Part shown: piece by piece, positions 50,491 through 60,809 of the stretch
How the letters are laid out: every line of letters begins with the position of its first letter
Position numbering within the stretch: the first letter of the stretch is position 1
Assembly: GCA_021234155.1 (NCBI GenBank)
Contig: JAJEKV010000005.1
Span: 18,088,089 to 18,152,088, forward strand
Source: Isoetes taiwanensis
Taxonomy: Eukaryota; Streptophyta; Lycopodiopsida; Isoetales; Isoetaceae
Direction of reading: 5' to 3'
DNA length: 64,000 bases
Program-made: the position numbers and the translations under genes
Notes under the pieces: model-generated
Told to the model about the DNA's origin: nothing
Database searches by the model: none
Seen by the model: the letters and a program-made list of their open reading frames with translations, nothing else

Positions 50491-51691
50491 TCATTTAATG
50501 TAATATTCAAGGTTATAGAGGGTGTAGTACTACAGTCACGGTATTTGTAGGCATGGGGTTACCATGATTAATACAGTTCTGCATGAATTGCTCATTCGAA
50601 ATTAAGATGTAATGTTATAATCCATAGGCTTTTAACATATGGTAAGAGTATATTTAAGTTAAACTGTGGGTAAAGGGCAGAAATGCCAAGAGAGTTCATT
50701 GCTTACCTGTTAGCAGTAGGATTTTTTACCCTCTTAAGGCTAATTAGTTCTATTTGCTGCAGGTAACCGAGCTCTCTTCTCCTGCATCTAGCTCTGTTTT
50801 TTGCATGGAAGCATGAATGATTGAAGAATGTTTTTATGTACTACTGTATTTATATTGTATACAACGTTTATGGTAAGATTTTGATCCCTTCAAGTATAAT
50901 TATTCAACGGAGTAACTGTATGGTAAACTCTTAATCCTTTTTGTGTATTGGTATTTTGAATATTATGGCTGTTTTTTACTGCTTGGTAAAACATGTTTGG
51001 AGCACCTTGAAGTAATTTATGGTAATATAATTATGGATCTCAGCATTTGGCTGCATGATCTCTTATTTTCTTATTCTGTTTCCATATTTGCTTACTTTTT
51101 GGTTCGTCCAGTGGTTTTTAAATTTGCATGGTGTTTTCCTGTTTAATTTTAAGGCTTTGGGTATTGCCCCTCTTTTTTGATCATGCTGGGATTTAACACA
51201 TCTGTTGCTAGTTTTACAGTTCTCTTCAACAGTTTATTCCAAATTGTTTTACAAGTTATTTTACAAGTTATTTAGCAATTTTATGGTACAGCATATTGCT
51301 TGTTGTGGATGAATTCCTTTTGCTACATTTATTTGAAAAAGTAAACATGTATCAAAGTAGTATGGTCAAGGTTAAATAATTGTATTATTAAATGAGTTGA
51401 GCTGGTCCTTATTTTTAGACTTTTGGTCTAAGGTTAAGCTATTATATGGTTACATGATCTCTAAGGGCTCCCTCTTTAGGGTCCAATAAATTCAGTAGTC
51501 TTATTTAGTTAGGTTAAGGCTATTTGAATGTCTAGTCAAGTAGAGGCTTGGTTAGGCCAGTCTATATATCTCCCCACTTTGGATCACTGGTTTTACTGGT
51601 GAAGTCCTTAGAGATCGATGTAGTCATTTATTTTACTTTACATTATTCTTATCCTAATTTTTATGGTTACTAATATGTATTCTGTTCTTTA

Positions 51692-52070
51692 GGAAGCTAG
51701 AGCTCAGAAAAGTAATACTGGTTTCTTCAAGCAACAAGATTCCAATCAACAAACAAATGCACTTTGTTTGGAGGGGTAGACCAGAGTGGCTTCCTGAGCT
51801 TGCTAAACTTGGTTACATGGGGCGGTATCTTAGCCCCTAATAAAAGTCTGGCGGTTTTGGCATGTGTAAAGTTGGTGGAGGTTCATAATCTGCTAATCTG
51901 TAAGGAATGCAATTTGAATGAAGGAGAAATTTCAGTAGTACTTTTTCTTGGGTTTAACAATATGCTGGGACTTGTGGCAAGTTTCAAGGATGCTGATTAC
52001 GCTAAGTGTCATGAGTTGATTATTGATGCATACAAGAAATTGCCCGATGCACATTTGGTCTGGCGATAAA
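51692..52070 (+). CDS. unrecognised exon(s) between the SAP-like and RT exons
   Basis: After a CTTTAG acceptor: EARAQKSNTGFFKQQDSNQQ, then with a frame change WRGRPEWLPELAKLGYMGRY, NKSLAVLACVKLVEVHNLLI, CKECNLNEGEISV and ADYAKCHELIIDAYKKLPDA. The compact, low-repeat residue composition suggests real coding sequence. No domain is recognised. At least one frame shift lies near 51,830. Confidence 0.4.
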
Positions 52071-52984
52071 AGGATGTGGTTGATCTTCGGCCTTCATCGA
52101 GGGGCTTTAAAGACGAAAAGCGGAGAACAATCTCAAGTTCACTTATACCCCAAAAGGCAAGGTTAGTACTCCCCTCTTGATAAAGTTAGTGAGCGGGGAT
52201 GCATCATTGGATAATTGTCTCGTTTTAGTATGGATGAAGTGGAAAACAATCCGGTTAATGTAATTAATTATCGAGGTTTTAATACCTCCATGTAATGAAG
52301 AGGATAATATCGTAGGTGTTTGAATCTTATGGATTAAAGGAACTAAATCTTTTTTAATTGTGGTGGATTCCCTTTAATGTCAAATAGGAATGTGGAGATA
52401 CATGCTTTGGCGGGCCAAGCAAACTCGTGGGCTAGCAAAATCTCGGTGTGATTGCTCCAATCAAGAAAGGAATCCTTTATTATGCTTGCCTGAATAACTA
52501 ATGAGGAAGTTACTAAAGCTGAAAGAGATGCTATATCTTTCACTAAAAATATCGAGAAAAGATTAATTTGAATCTACCTTTCCCAATTCAAACCACGGAG
52601 AAAAAATGTACTATTGGGACCGCCCTATATATAGGGCAAAAGGGACACATGGCAAAAACCCGATGAACAGAGAATAGACTTTTACTTGAAACGCATTTGA
52701 GGACTTATTGCCCTTTTTCAAGTGTAATTGTGACAATGTTACGGATGAAAAATGTGTTGATAATATCATATGGTTTGACCATATGGTTTGGTTCATGTTT
52801 AATAACTGGAGAAGATTTGGGTGAGCAAAGTTTGCGAGATGAGGTTTGCATATATATGTGAGATGGTTATCTTGATCCAATTAAGAAAGTTGTCATTTCT
52901 TACATTGGATATCGAAAAGTAAGGGATCTCGTTCTTCAAAATGACTCACAAAAGTTAGGCCGAGAATGAAAATTGTAACTTTAA

Positions 52985-53212
52985 ACTGGAATTTGGCAAC
53001 TCTAAGACAGTGGATATTATTGAGAAAACTATCAAGTCCAGGAAGTTTTTAATGGATCATTTCCATGATAATAACAGCTTTGGATATGCTCCTGCAAGGA
53101 AGAGAAACCAGAATTCTAATGCTACTGTCAGTGGTATCCTCAAACCTCCAAAGATCTTGAGAAATCAAGTGGGTACAGAAGTGTTAGCTGCAAATAAAAC
53201 AGGTAACTCTGC
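52985..53212 (+). CDS. probable penultimate exon of the RT gene
   Basis: NSKTVDIIEKTIKSRKFLMD, then HFHDNNSFGYAPARKRNQNS and GILKPPKILRNQVGTEVLAA, ending NKT at AAAACAG|GTAACT, a good plant donor. The next acceptor, TTTTAAACAG, opens the RT exon at 53,481. It is basic and Asn-rich, like a linker. No known domain was identified. Confidence 0.5.
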
Positions 53213-53480
53213 TGGTGCAGACAGCAGCAGTAATATTATGTTTTGAATATAGTATGGTTTACATACTATATACGGCTTATATATTTCTGAATGCTTGACT
53301 GTGCATGCATTGCATGTTGTTCAGGCCTTAGTGCCAATCTATATGGGATCTTTCCCAATTTTTATATGGGAGTTATTCCCCAAATTTTCTTTTTATGGGA
53401 TTTATTCCCAAATTTTGCTACTATATGATATTGAATAAAATATTTTATGTTGCTAAAGCATTGATATTGTTTTAAACAGA

Positions 53481-55471
53481 AAAGAAGAGTTCTTTGCAAC
53501 AGGATTGATGGAAGGATTAAACTACAAGTATTAAAGGAAAAAATTGATAAAAAGTATGTGCATCTTACCTATTTTTCCAAAGTTGTGGATAAAATCAGCT
53601 ATACTAGTGCTTTTAAAAGTGTTATTAGCAGACATCTTGGTAGTATTGGTTATGATGCATGGGAAAACACAACTTTCGGGTGGAGATATATTAGTAATCT
53701 TAAAGATATGTTCTATAAACCCAAAGTGGTCTTTACTAATGATGGTCAGCCAGCTTGTGTATGCTCTATACCAAGGTTGCAGAAATTTGTAGATCCAAGA
53801 ATTGGACATATCCGTACTACGGATATCAATATTATACATTGCAAGGGCTTGAGAAATTGGTTTGCACTTGGGCTAAATTACATCCCTGACTGTCCTTTTA
53901 CTATTACAAAGTATATGGAAGAAATTGAGATTACAATTGAGCAGTTTTTTCATGTGCACAGATTCTCATTCATGATTTTTGATGAACATACTATACAGCA
54001 ATGCAAATTGGATCTGATGAATGAAATAAAATGGTTAGCTAAGTTATTTGTGGAAAGCAATGCACAGATCAGGAAAAAATTCCTTATTGAGGATGAAAGT
54101 GTTATAAAAAATATGGAATGGTTAGTTAATAACCTGTATATTTCAGGGGTTGATAAGGCAGCCAACAATCCAGTGTTTATCTGCCCATTGCATATCAGAA
54201 TGGAAGCTAGTGTCAGACTTAATAGTAATGATTTTTGCAGCAGTACAATCAGTAAAGATCAACTCATTTTACAGGTCCAAACAGAGATTTGCAATCTATT
54301 GGGGGATGGACACATTGGTAGCTTGGAACTCCCGTACCTCCTTGGGATCTTTAAAGCACATAAGTTTGAATATAGATGGATAACAAATGCGCATGATACA
54401 ATTTTTTCCATCACTGCATCTATTGTGGCAGCTGGTTTGAACCTGATACTTGATATATGGCCTTCTATTTGCTTTGAAAGGTGTAGTAAAGCCAATATTT
54501 TCCAAAAAAATAATATTAAAGCTGCATGGGTAGTTAATTCTATATATGATGTTGCATGTAACATTCCAGCAAAAATCAATGATGTCTTTGTGGCAGACAT
54601 TACCAAATGCTATGAAAATATCCCTCTTTATGGGGAGTATGGGATCTGCAATGTGATGGAAAAGGTTAGTTTAATGGCCTGGAGTTTCCAAAGGAAAAGT
54701 CATTCTAGATGTGATATCTGGTACCAAATTCAAAGTAATGGTAAAATTACCATGGAATGGAAGAACAAAGCCCCTGAAAGTAAAGCATGGAAAAAGCTGG
54801 ATAAGGAACTCTTCATTGCACTGAACATATGGCTGCTTAATAATTGCTGGCTTCTTATGCATGATGGTATTTTTAAACAGGTTAAAGGTATTCCTATGGG
54901 GTTTGCTTCAAGCCCAGGATGGTGCAACTTATATTTGGCAGCACTTGAATTGGACTTTATTACTAAGCTTATTAATGAAGGAAGGCTACAAGAAGCTGCT
55001 GCCTTTAAGTTTACGTTCAGGTATATTGATGATTTACTCAGCATTAATAATCCTGCTATTAGAGGATTTCTTGGCCTGTTAAATAAAAATATAGAGCCAA
55101 ATATATATGACTTGGAGCATTTAGTCATCAAAGATGAAACAGTATATTGTAAGAAGGGAGACCTTATTGGTAGGAAAGTTGATTTCCTAAACATGTCTAT
55201 TGAAATTATGGCACATCATACAGGCCTATATAATACTATGAAGTTTGATAAAAGAAATAATCTACCTTTTAAGGTGGCAAGATTCATACATGCTACCAGT
55301 TGCAGGCCATATATTAATGCTTGCAATGTAATTATATCACAAATACAGCCATTGCTTTATGTGCACAACAATCCAATTCGGGCTGCTGCTGATGTGTTGG
55401 AACTTATGAATTGCTTCATCAACAATGGCTTCAGAAAAGATGATGTATGGTTTAAATATCTAGCATTATAA
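53481..55471 (+). CDS. Penelope-like reverse transcriptase with CxC motif
   Basis: A reverse transcriptase of the Penelope-like (PLE) group, relatives of telomerase RT. The exon opens after TTTTAAACAG (53,480) and is open for 663 codons. Counting from codon 53,558: CxC segment CVC at 67-69, followed by DPRIGHIRTTDINIIHCKGL; motif A VADITKCYENIP (Asp347); motif B GIPMGFASSPGWCNLY (444-459); catalytic FRYIDDLL with D491/D492; motif D DFLNMSIE; and the PLE C-terminal KFDKRNNLPFKVARF. All catalytic residues are present and no stop interrupts the frame. The CxC segment before the RT is what is known from PLEs that place their GIY-YIG nuclease at the N terminus (Chlamys/Naiad group). No convincing nuclease is seen here. 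The last residues (LAL and the stop) come from an inserted Helitron end at 55,459, so the true C terminus is lost or displaced. Confidence 0.8.
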
Positions 55472-55615
55472 CAGGGGTTTTTTTTCTGTTTTTGTACTGT
55501 TTTCTCTAAGGTTTTCATATGATTTGGTGGTCGTATTCATCCAGGTGTACTAAATAGTATTTCTAGAGTGCACCCTTTTGTTAGCCGTTGATTTTAGAGA
55601 AGGGGCAAATCCCGT
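55459..55615 (+). mobile_element. Helitron 5' end (TCTAGCATTATAACAGGGG)
   Basis: Preceded by ATA, in line with A|TC insertion, and followed by the family subterminal block (GGTGTACTAAATAGTATTTC, GTGCACCC). It interrupts the RT frame. The matching 3' end is probably at 60,131-60,150. Confidence 0.75.
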
Positions 55616-55804
55616 GGTGGATATCCTCCCATTATTTTTAGGGTTTTTCTGGTTCTAAGCCGGACGGATAAAAGCTAAAAAAGCTTTATGCCAATGACAG
55701 TGATAATTTGCAAAGTCAGCATGGTTGCCCTAAACGGCTATGCTGGCCCCAGGAGGGACGTTAATACCGCGCTTTCCTTGAGCACAGAATTACCGAGTTC
55801 GGCG

Positions 55805-55978
55805 ATGGAGGATTTCGCCGGAGTAGATTGCACCCTTTCGCTCGCAACTGCATCGACGAAGAAAGCTTCAGCTCTACAATTTTACCAGCATTCGATCGAA
55901 TCTTACACACCCCAAAAAAACGACGAGACGTGCTGCAGCGGCATGTCGGAAGCTGGAAATCTGCACATGTTTTTCGTG
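55805..55978 (+). pseudogene. possible HAN-type GATA factor, first-exon fragment
   Basis: Reads MEDFAGVDCTLSLATASTKK, then ASALQFYQHSIESY. The VDCTLSL-x-T-x-STK stretch resembles the conserved HAN motif (VDCTLSLGTPSTR) at the N-terminal side of B-class GATA transcription factors. The GATA zinc finger itself is absent. The exon could end at GTG|GTAAAT (55,978). It lies just inside a Helitron 5' end in the same orientation, as captured exons often do. The call rests on one short motif. Confidence 0.4.
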
Positions 55979-56186
55979 GTAAATCATCTACCATGGATAT
56001 ACTGTTTTGTGTTTGGAGGGTTTAGGGTTTAAGAAATAGGGCTAAGTTGTATATTTTGTGTGTTAATCCAAATGCTGGGCATCTTGAATGCTGGGCTTTC
56101 GATTCCATGCAAATAATAAGTTATGCAGGTAACAAATTTATGCGCTTTCAGTTTCAAATTTCCATCCATGAATGCCCTGCAACCCT

Positions 56187-56970
56187 TTACGGTTTAAATG
56201 GAAGAGCTTTATCAGACCAAATGCGCTGTCTGAAATCCATCAGATTCATGCCAGCTCCATCGGCATAATCAATGTCAGCATAATCTCCAAGCAAGAGAGA
56301 TGCCATAAAAGAACTTACTAAAGATATCCTCTCAGTGATATGGTAAGTTTCTGGTTGTTTCTCAAATATTTTCCTTATCTGGGGACCAGTGAAACCTTCA
56401 TATGCTCTAAATCCTGTGAGTTTGGCAACCTCAAGCGCTCCTCCCAATGCAGCTTCAATGGCTCTACATTGAGCACGGGTGCTGCTATCCATCCATATAG
56501 GTGAGTTATTGACTGAAAATGCATCCTGAAGTTGGTGAACAAGACTATCAGAATGTTTTAATTCCTTGAGGTCTTTCAGAGCGCCTTGCTTCCAATAAAC
56601 ACTCCCATGTTGTTGTCCACTACCTGAAATAGCCCTTATCTTTCTTAGCGGAAAAGATGCTCTCTGTAACTTGTCTAACACAAGCTCTAGAGCTGCCACC
56701 CACATAAGAGGAGGTGCTGTAACTCTGCCTTCACCACAGAGCCCTCTGTCAGCACCCCCTTTTGTGTTGTAATGAGGTAATTCTGTGTCAAAATGTACTG
56801 TTTCTGAGCCATGTATCCTAAGACCGGCATCAATGATAACTGCTTTGAGTGATTTGCCATTAAATCATTTGTTTAAAATCCATGAATACGTGTGCAAGGA
56901 AGAAAGATTTGCTTACTGTGTTGAAGAGTCCAGCCCAAGGAAAAGTGCATCCGATTGGGGACATGATCGA
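56187..56970 (-). pseudogene. xylulose kinase fragment
   Basis: Xylulose kinase (FGGY family) phosphorylates D-xylulose using ATP. On the minus strand exon 1 (about 56,970-56,917) reads DALFLGLDSSTQ and meets GTAAGC. Exon 2 (56,852-56,187) reads SLKAVIIDAGLRIHGSETVH, FDTELPHYNTK, LMWVAALELVLDKL, AISGSGQQHGSVYWKQGALK, SPIWMDSSTRAQCRAIE, AKLTGFRAYEGFTGPQIRKI, ERISLVSSFMASLLLGDYAD and DGAGMNLMDFRQRIWSDKAL, then stops. This is the N-terminal FGGY half, including the substrate-binding GQQHG and the DGAGMNLMD region; the ATP-binding C-terminal half is missing. The donor has one G too few, the acceptor reads AA rather than AG, and no in-frame start is seen. It was captured with its intron, so DNA-based capture is likely. 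Confidence 0.85.
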
Positions 56971-57076
56971 TCCACTAAAACGGAGGTTAATGATTTTATC
57001 TCTTAAAAGAAAGATGTGAGCATTAGCCGCTCGCAAAATCAGGTCTCTAAATTTATATGCTTTTTAGTGATTATAC

Positions 57077-57286
57077 TTACCATTGCAGGGTTCTCTTCTC
57101 GTTATCTTTAGGTCCTTTCCATGTTCTATTGCAGGGGACATTATTTGTACTTTTCAAAGGCTGGTCAGTCCTGCTAATTGAAGCAGAAATGGAAGGTGTA
57201 TTGCCATCATCCACAGGTGCAAGATCCGTATAGTATCTGGTTGTTGTATCTTCTTCTGAAGGAATCGGGCTTGGCAAGTCACTCAT
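57077..57286 (-). CDS. unrecognised exon with good donor
   Basis: MSDLPSPIPSEEDTTTRYYT, then PVDDGNTPSISASISRTDQP and NRTWKGPKDNEKRTLQ, followed by ATG|GTAAGTATAATC. It is acidic and Ser/Thr-rich. It may belong to the captured minus-strand DNA carrying xylulose kinase or to another gene. No domain is known to me. Confidence 0.35.
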   Translation of the reverse strand: MSDLPSPIPSEEDTTTRYYTDLAPVDDGNTPSISASISRTDQPLKSTNNVPCNRTWKGPKDNEKRTLQW

Positions 57287-57591
57287 GAATAGGGCAGAGG
57301 CATATTATATTATAATCCAGCCACTATCACACATGGAAATGCTGGATTAGAAAATTCTATTATCTCATTTATGGTGATTATTTATAATTCTATTGCTCCT
57401 CTTTAGAGAAATTTTACTTTGAATATTTGCAATATCTTTTTCCTACTACCTCCATATGGTTCTAGCTTTGCATATTCTGCCCGACCTAAATTTGGTCAAT
57501 GAGACTAGTGATGGTAGAAACATGCCCTTTATTTCTAGTAAGGTCATTGCAACTACTTAAATTGTCTATATCTACACCCCTACACCATCTT

Positions 57592-58021
57592 TAAGGCCCC
57601 GAAGGGGCCAAAATTTTTTTTAGTTAACACAAACTATTAACATATAACTAACATTATTAACACAAACCATTGCATTTGACACATTTAAATTAAAATCCCC
57701 CTTAAACCCCCTTTGGTTTGGGTGCATATTCACACGGGGGGTTACGTAGGGCAGCGAGAGCCTCAAAAAATGTACAATACATGTACAAAATTAACACCAT
57801 TAAGTACATTGTCTCAAACCTTATAGTATTTTGCAAACCTTAATATACAGTATACAAAAACTTGTACATGCATACCCCACAAACGAGGATCGCTATGTAT
57901 GGTCCAGATCTTGGAATAAAGGGCAAAATATGCCCATCCAAGGCTCGTTCAAGTAACCCCCCGCGGTGAATATGCACCCAAACCAAAGGGGTTTAAGGGG
58001 ATTTTAATTTAAATGTGTCGA
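57592..58021 (+). mobile_element. MITE with GGCCCC hairpin
   Basis: The hairpin GGCCCCGAAGGGGCC with AAAA and T8 at 57,596-57,620 is followed by a MITE copy with both terminal repeats (CATTTAAATTAAAATCCCCC on the left and the complementary GGGGATTTTAATTTAAATG on the right). The outer right end is cut at TGTCG. Confidence 0.85.
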
Positions 58022-58840
58022 TATGATATCGCCAATTGTTATGTTTGAGCTTTTTACAAATCCAAATCAGCATGAGGTTTTGGTCTGCTTATTATGGACT
58101 AGTCTGTGTACTAAGGATCAAGATAATTGGTCTGCTTATTTGGAACGGAATACATAGATATTATATCAGAAGCATCTTCTGGTAATATGGAAGGTTTTTT
58201 GCCAGCATTTTGTAATAGCTGATCACTAGGATGTTATTGACAAAAGATACTAATTTGATATGAGAAATATGTTACATTTTTGTGATTCTTTGGATATATA
58301 GGGTTAGTAGTATGATCATATCTGACTACAATTTGGTTTTTGGTTCATATTAGCCTTATGTTGACTAGTAAAGGTTCAGTGGACCTCAATTATAGTTTGT
58401 TTCAGCCAATGGCTTGCATGGATATAGGTTGAATATAAAACACTTAAGGTGATTCTCTAAGGCAGTAATAGAGGTTATATACATGGTTAATTGGTCTTGA
58501 TTTGATTTAATTTACTTGGCAATGGAATACTTAACATTGAAACCCCATTCTTTATATTTTTTTTGATAAGTCATTCCTTTTGATTCTGTTTTGATTATAT
58601 TTTAAGGATCCTAGGATAGCAGTAACAAATGTATGATGAATAATAAGATAAATCCTGTAGGAGGTATTCCTGTGACAACCAGACTAAATATCAAGATATA
58701 AAGGCAAAGCAAAAAGCATTGATATTATAGATATAAAGTGGATAAAAACAACAAAAGATTAAGCCAATTGTGATAAATAATTGGCTCATGGACAATATCT
58801 TAACATAAGGTAATCATATGTTCCTTTTTTTTGGAAAAAA
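58022..58840. other. no gene recognised
   Basis: AT-rich sequence between the MITE and the B3-like gene. No coding or RNA evidence. Confidence 0.45.
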
Positions 58841-58843
58841 AAG

Positions 58844-59746
58844 CTAAGCCTTGTTCTTCCGAACGCGGTGTAGTGCAGCACCTTTCAGGATCTTCATATC
58901 CCACTCTAGTTTGTTTCCATTATAAGTAAATTCAAGAACATCTCCAAGGGTTAAACCAAACAATTTCTTAAAACTGTTCCAACCCACTCCTAGGCTGACT
59001 ACGCTACTTTTGGCTGAGGGGACTCTTTTGGTTTTCGGTCCAAGAATCACAACGCAGTATATCCCCTTGGTGGACTTCGCCACTTGTTTTCATTCTCTAG
59101 TACCTAGTAATAATAAAAAAATCTCTACTGAGAACCTTAGCACAATGCATGGAATTTAAAAATATAAATATACCAGGCCTCGGTTTATATTGGCTCTGAG
59201 TAGTGCGACACGAAATGGTTTATGAGATGGTGGTTCATCTTCGTCAGAAATGTCATCATCGGATGTATCTAGTTCGCTACATTTGACGGGTTCAGTAGCA
59301 CCATGCTGATTTTTACACACCGCCGATTCTTAGTAGGCTTCTTTGTGGATTGGAACTTCAAGTTGCCGATTACCAATAGGTTTCATAGCGATAGTTTCCA
59401 TCGCAGTCACAGGCGATTAAGCGAGTCCCATGGTTAGACAAACTACATAAAAGTGCGGTCCCTTCTACCATGTTGTTTCCGCCGAAATGACTCCCGGCCT
59501 TGGTGAAGAATGTTGACCACCCACGGTGGCTATATATATGGAATACTCCTTCGATTTGGTCCCATGCCAACAAATATCTCGATCTCGGCGAGCAATACTC
59601 CCTCGGCTTCTGAAAAATCTCGATTACGGTTAAGACTTATATCTCTATAAAGGAAATAGTCATGAAAGAATGTATCGTTTTTTTTTTTTTTTTTGCTCAC
59701 CAAACAAATGACCGAACTTGACATCTACTAAAAACAACATCGCCAT
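58844..59746 (-). pseudogene. two-domain B3-like gene, paralog
   Basis: Same plan as the gene at 28,320. Exon 1 (59,746-59,723) is MAMLFLVD with a GAT|GTCAAGTTCGG donor, almost identical in the intron start. Exon 2 (from about 59,608) reads AEGVLLAEIEIFVGMGPNRR, HRGWSTFFTKAG, NNMVEGTALLCSLSNHGTRL and CDCDGNYRYETYW. An acidic linker DTSDDDISDEDEPPSHKPFR runs to about 59,180. Exon 3 (59,083-58,844) reads VPSAKSSVVSLGVGWNSFKK, LFGLTLGDVLEFTYNGNKLE and WDMKILKG. An extra GC before GTTGTGATTCTT (~59,053) shifts the frame near the start of exon 3, and a shift follows TYW. It lies inside the Helitron that starts at 55,459. Confidence 0.6.
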
Positions 59747-59975
59747 AGCCCGAAAATAGGAAGGAAATATGGACTTGGAATGTTGAAAGGCGGCTTCGGC
59801 CGGGAAATAGCTTATAAAATGAAGATTTATTAGGATTTAATGTAATTATGATATATCTACTCTATTTATTGCTTGTGTAAGGCCTATTTGTAAGGCCTAA
59901 GATGGTACCATCATTGTTAGTAATTAATTGTTGGGTATTATCTTATTCTAAATTTTCTTTATCACTACTAGTTTT

Positions 59976-60150
59976 TTTTAAAAAAACTCCACCATTGGCT
60001 CATATAACCCTCTATAATCTATTCCCTTTGGTTTAGGACCATTTTTAACTTTTAGTTGGCAGGAGGGTCCCTTTGCTAGCAAAGGGATCCTCCAATCCCT
60101 TTTGTTAACATATGGGACCTTATCTGCCTTCCGGTAGGAGGTAGGAATAT
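59976..60150 (+). mobile_element. Helitron-like 3' end with palindrome
   Basis: A 32-bp palindrome at 60,062-60,093 (arms GGAGG-G-TCCCTTTGC and GCAAAGGGA-T-CCTCC). It is followed by CTGCCTTCCGGTAGGAGGTA at 60,124-60,143, a diverged version of the terminal hairpin seen at 2,390, 12,099 and 19,460. AT-rich target sequence comes next. It is the likely end of the element starting at 55,459 (about 4.7 kb). Confidence 0.55.
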
Positions 60151-60162
60151 ATCTCTTATATA

Positions 60163-60803
<641 letters not shown>

Positions 60804-60809
60804 GCTTGG

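Noticed and set aside
54259-55194. Minus-strand frames at 54,259-54,606 and 54,730-55,194
   Set aside because: They are shadows of the RT coding frame on the plus strand.
53481-55471. LINE or group II intron reverse transcriptase
   Set aside because: The GIPMG...SP-x2-NLY motif B, YIDDLL and the KRNNLPFKVARF tail fit PLEs better. No APE endonuclease, RNase H or maturase domain is seen.
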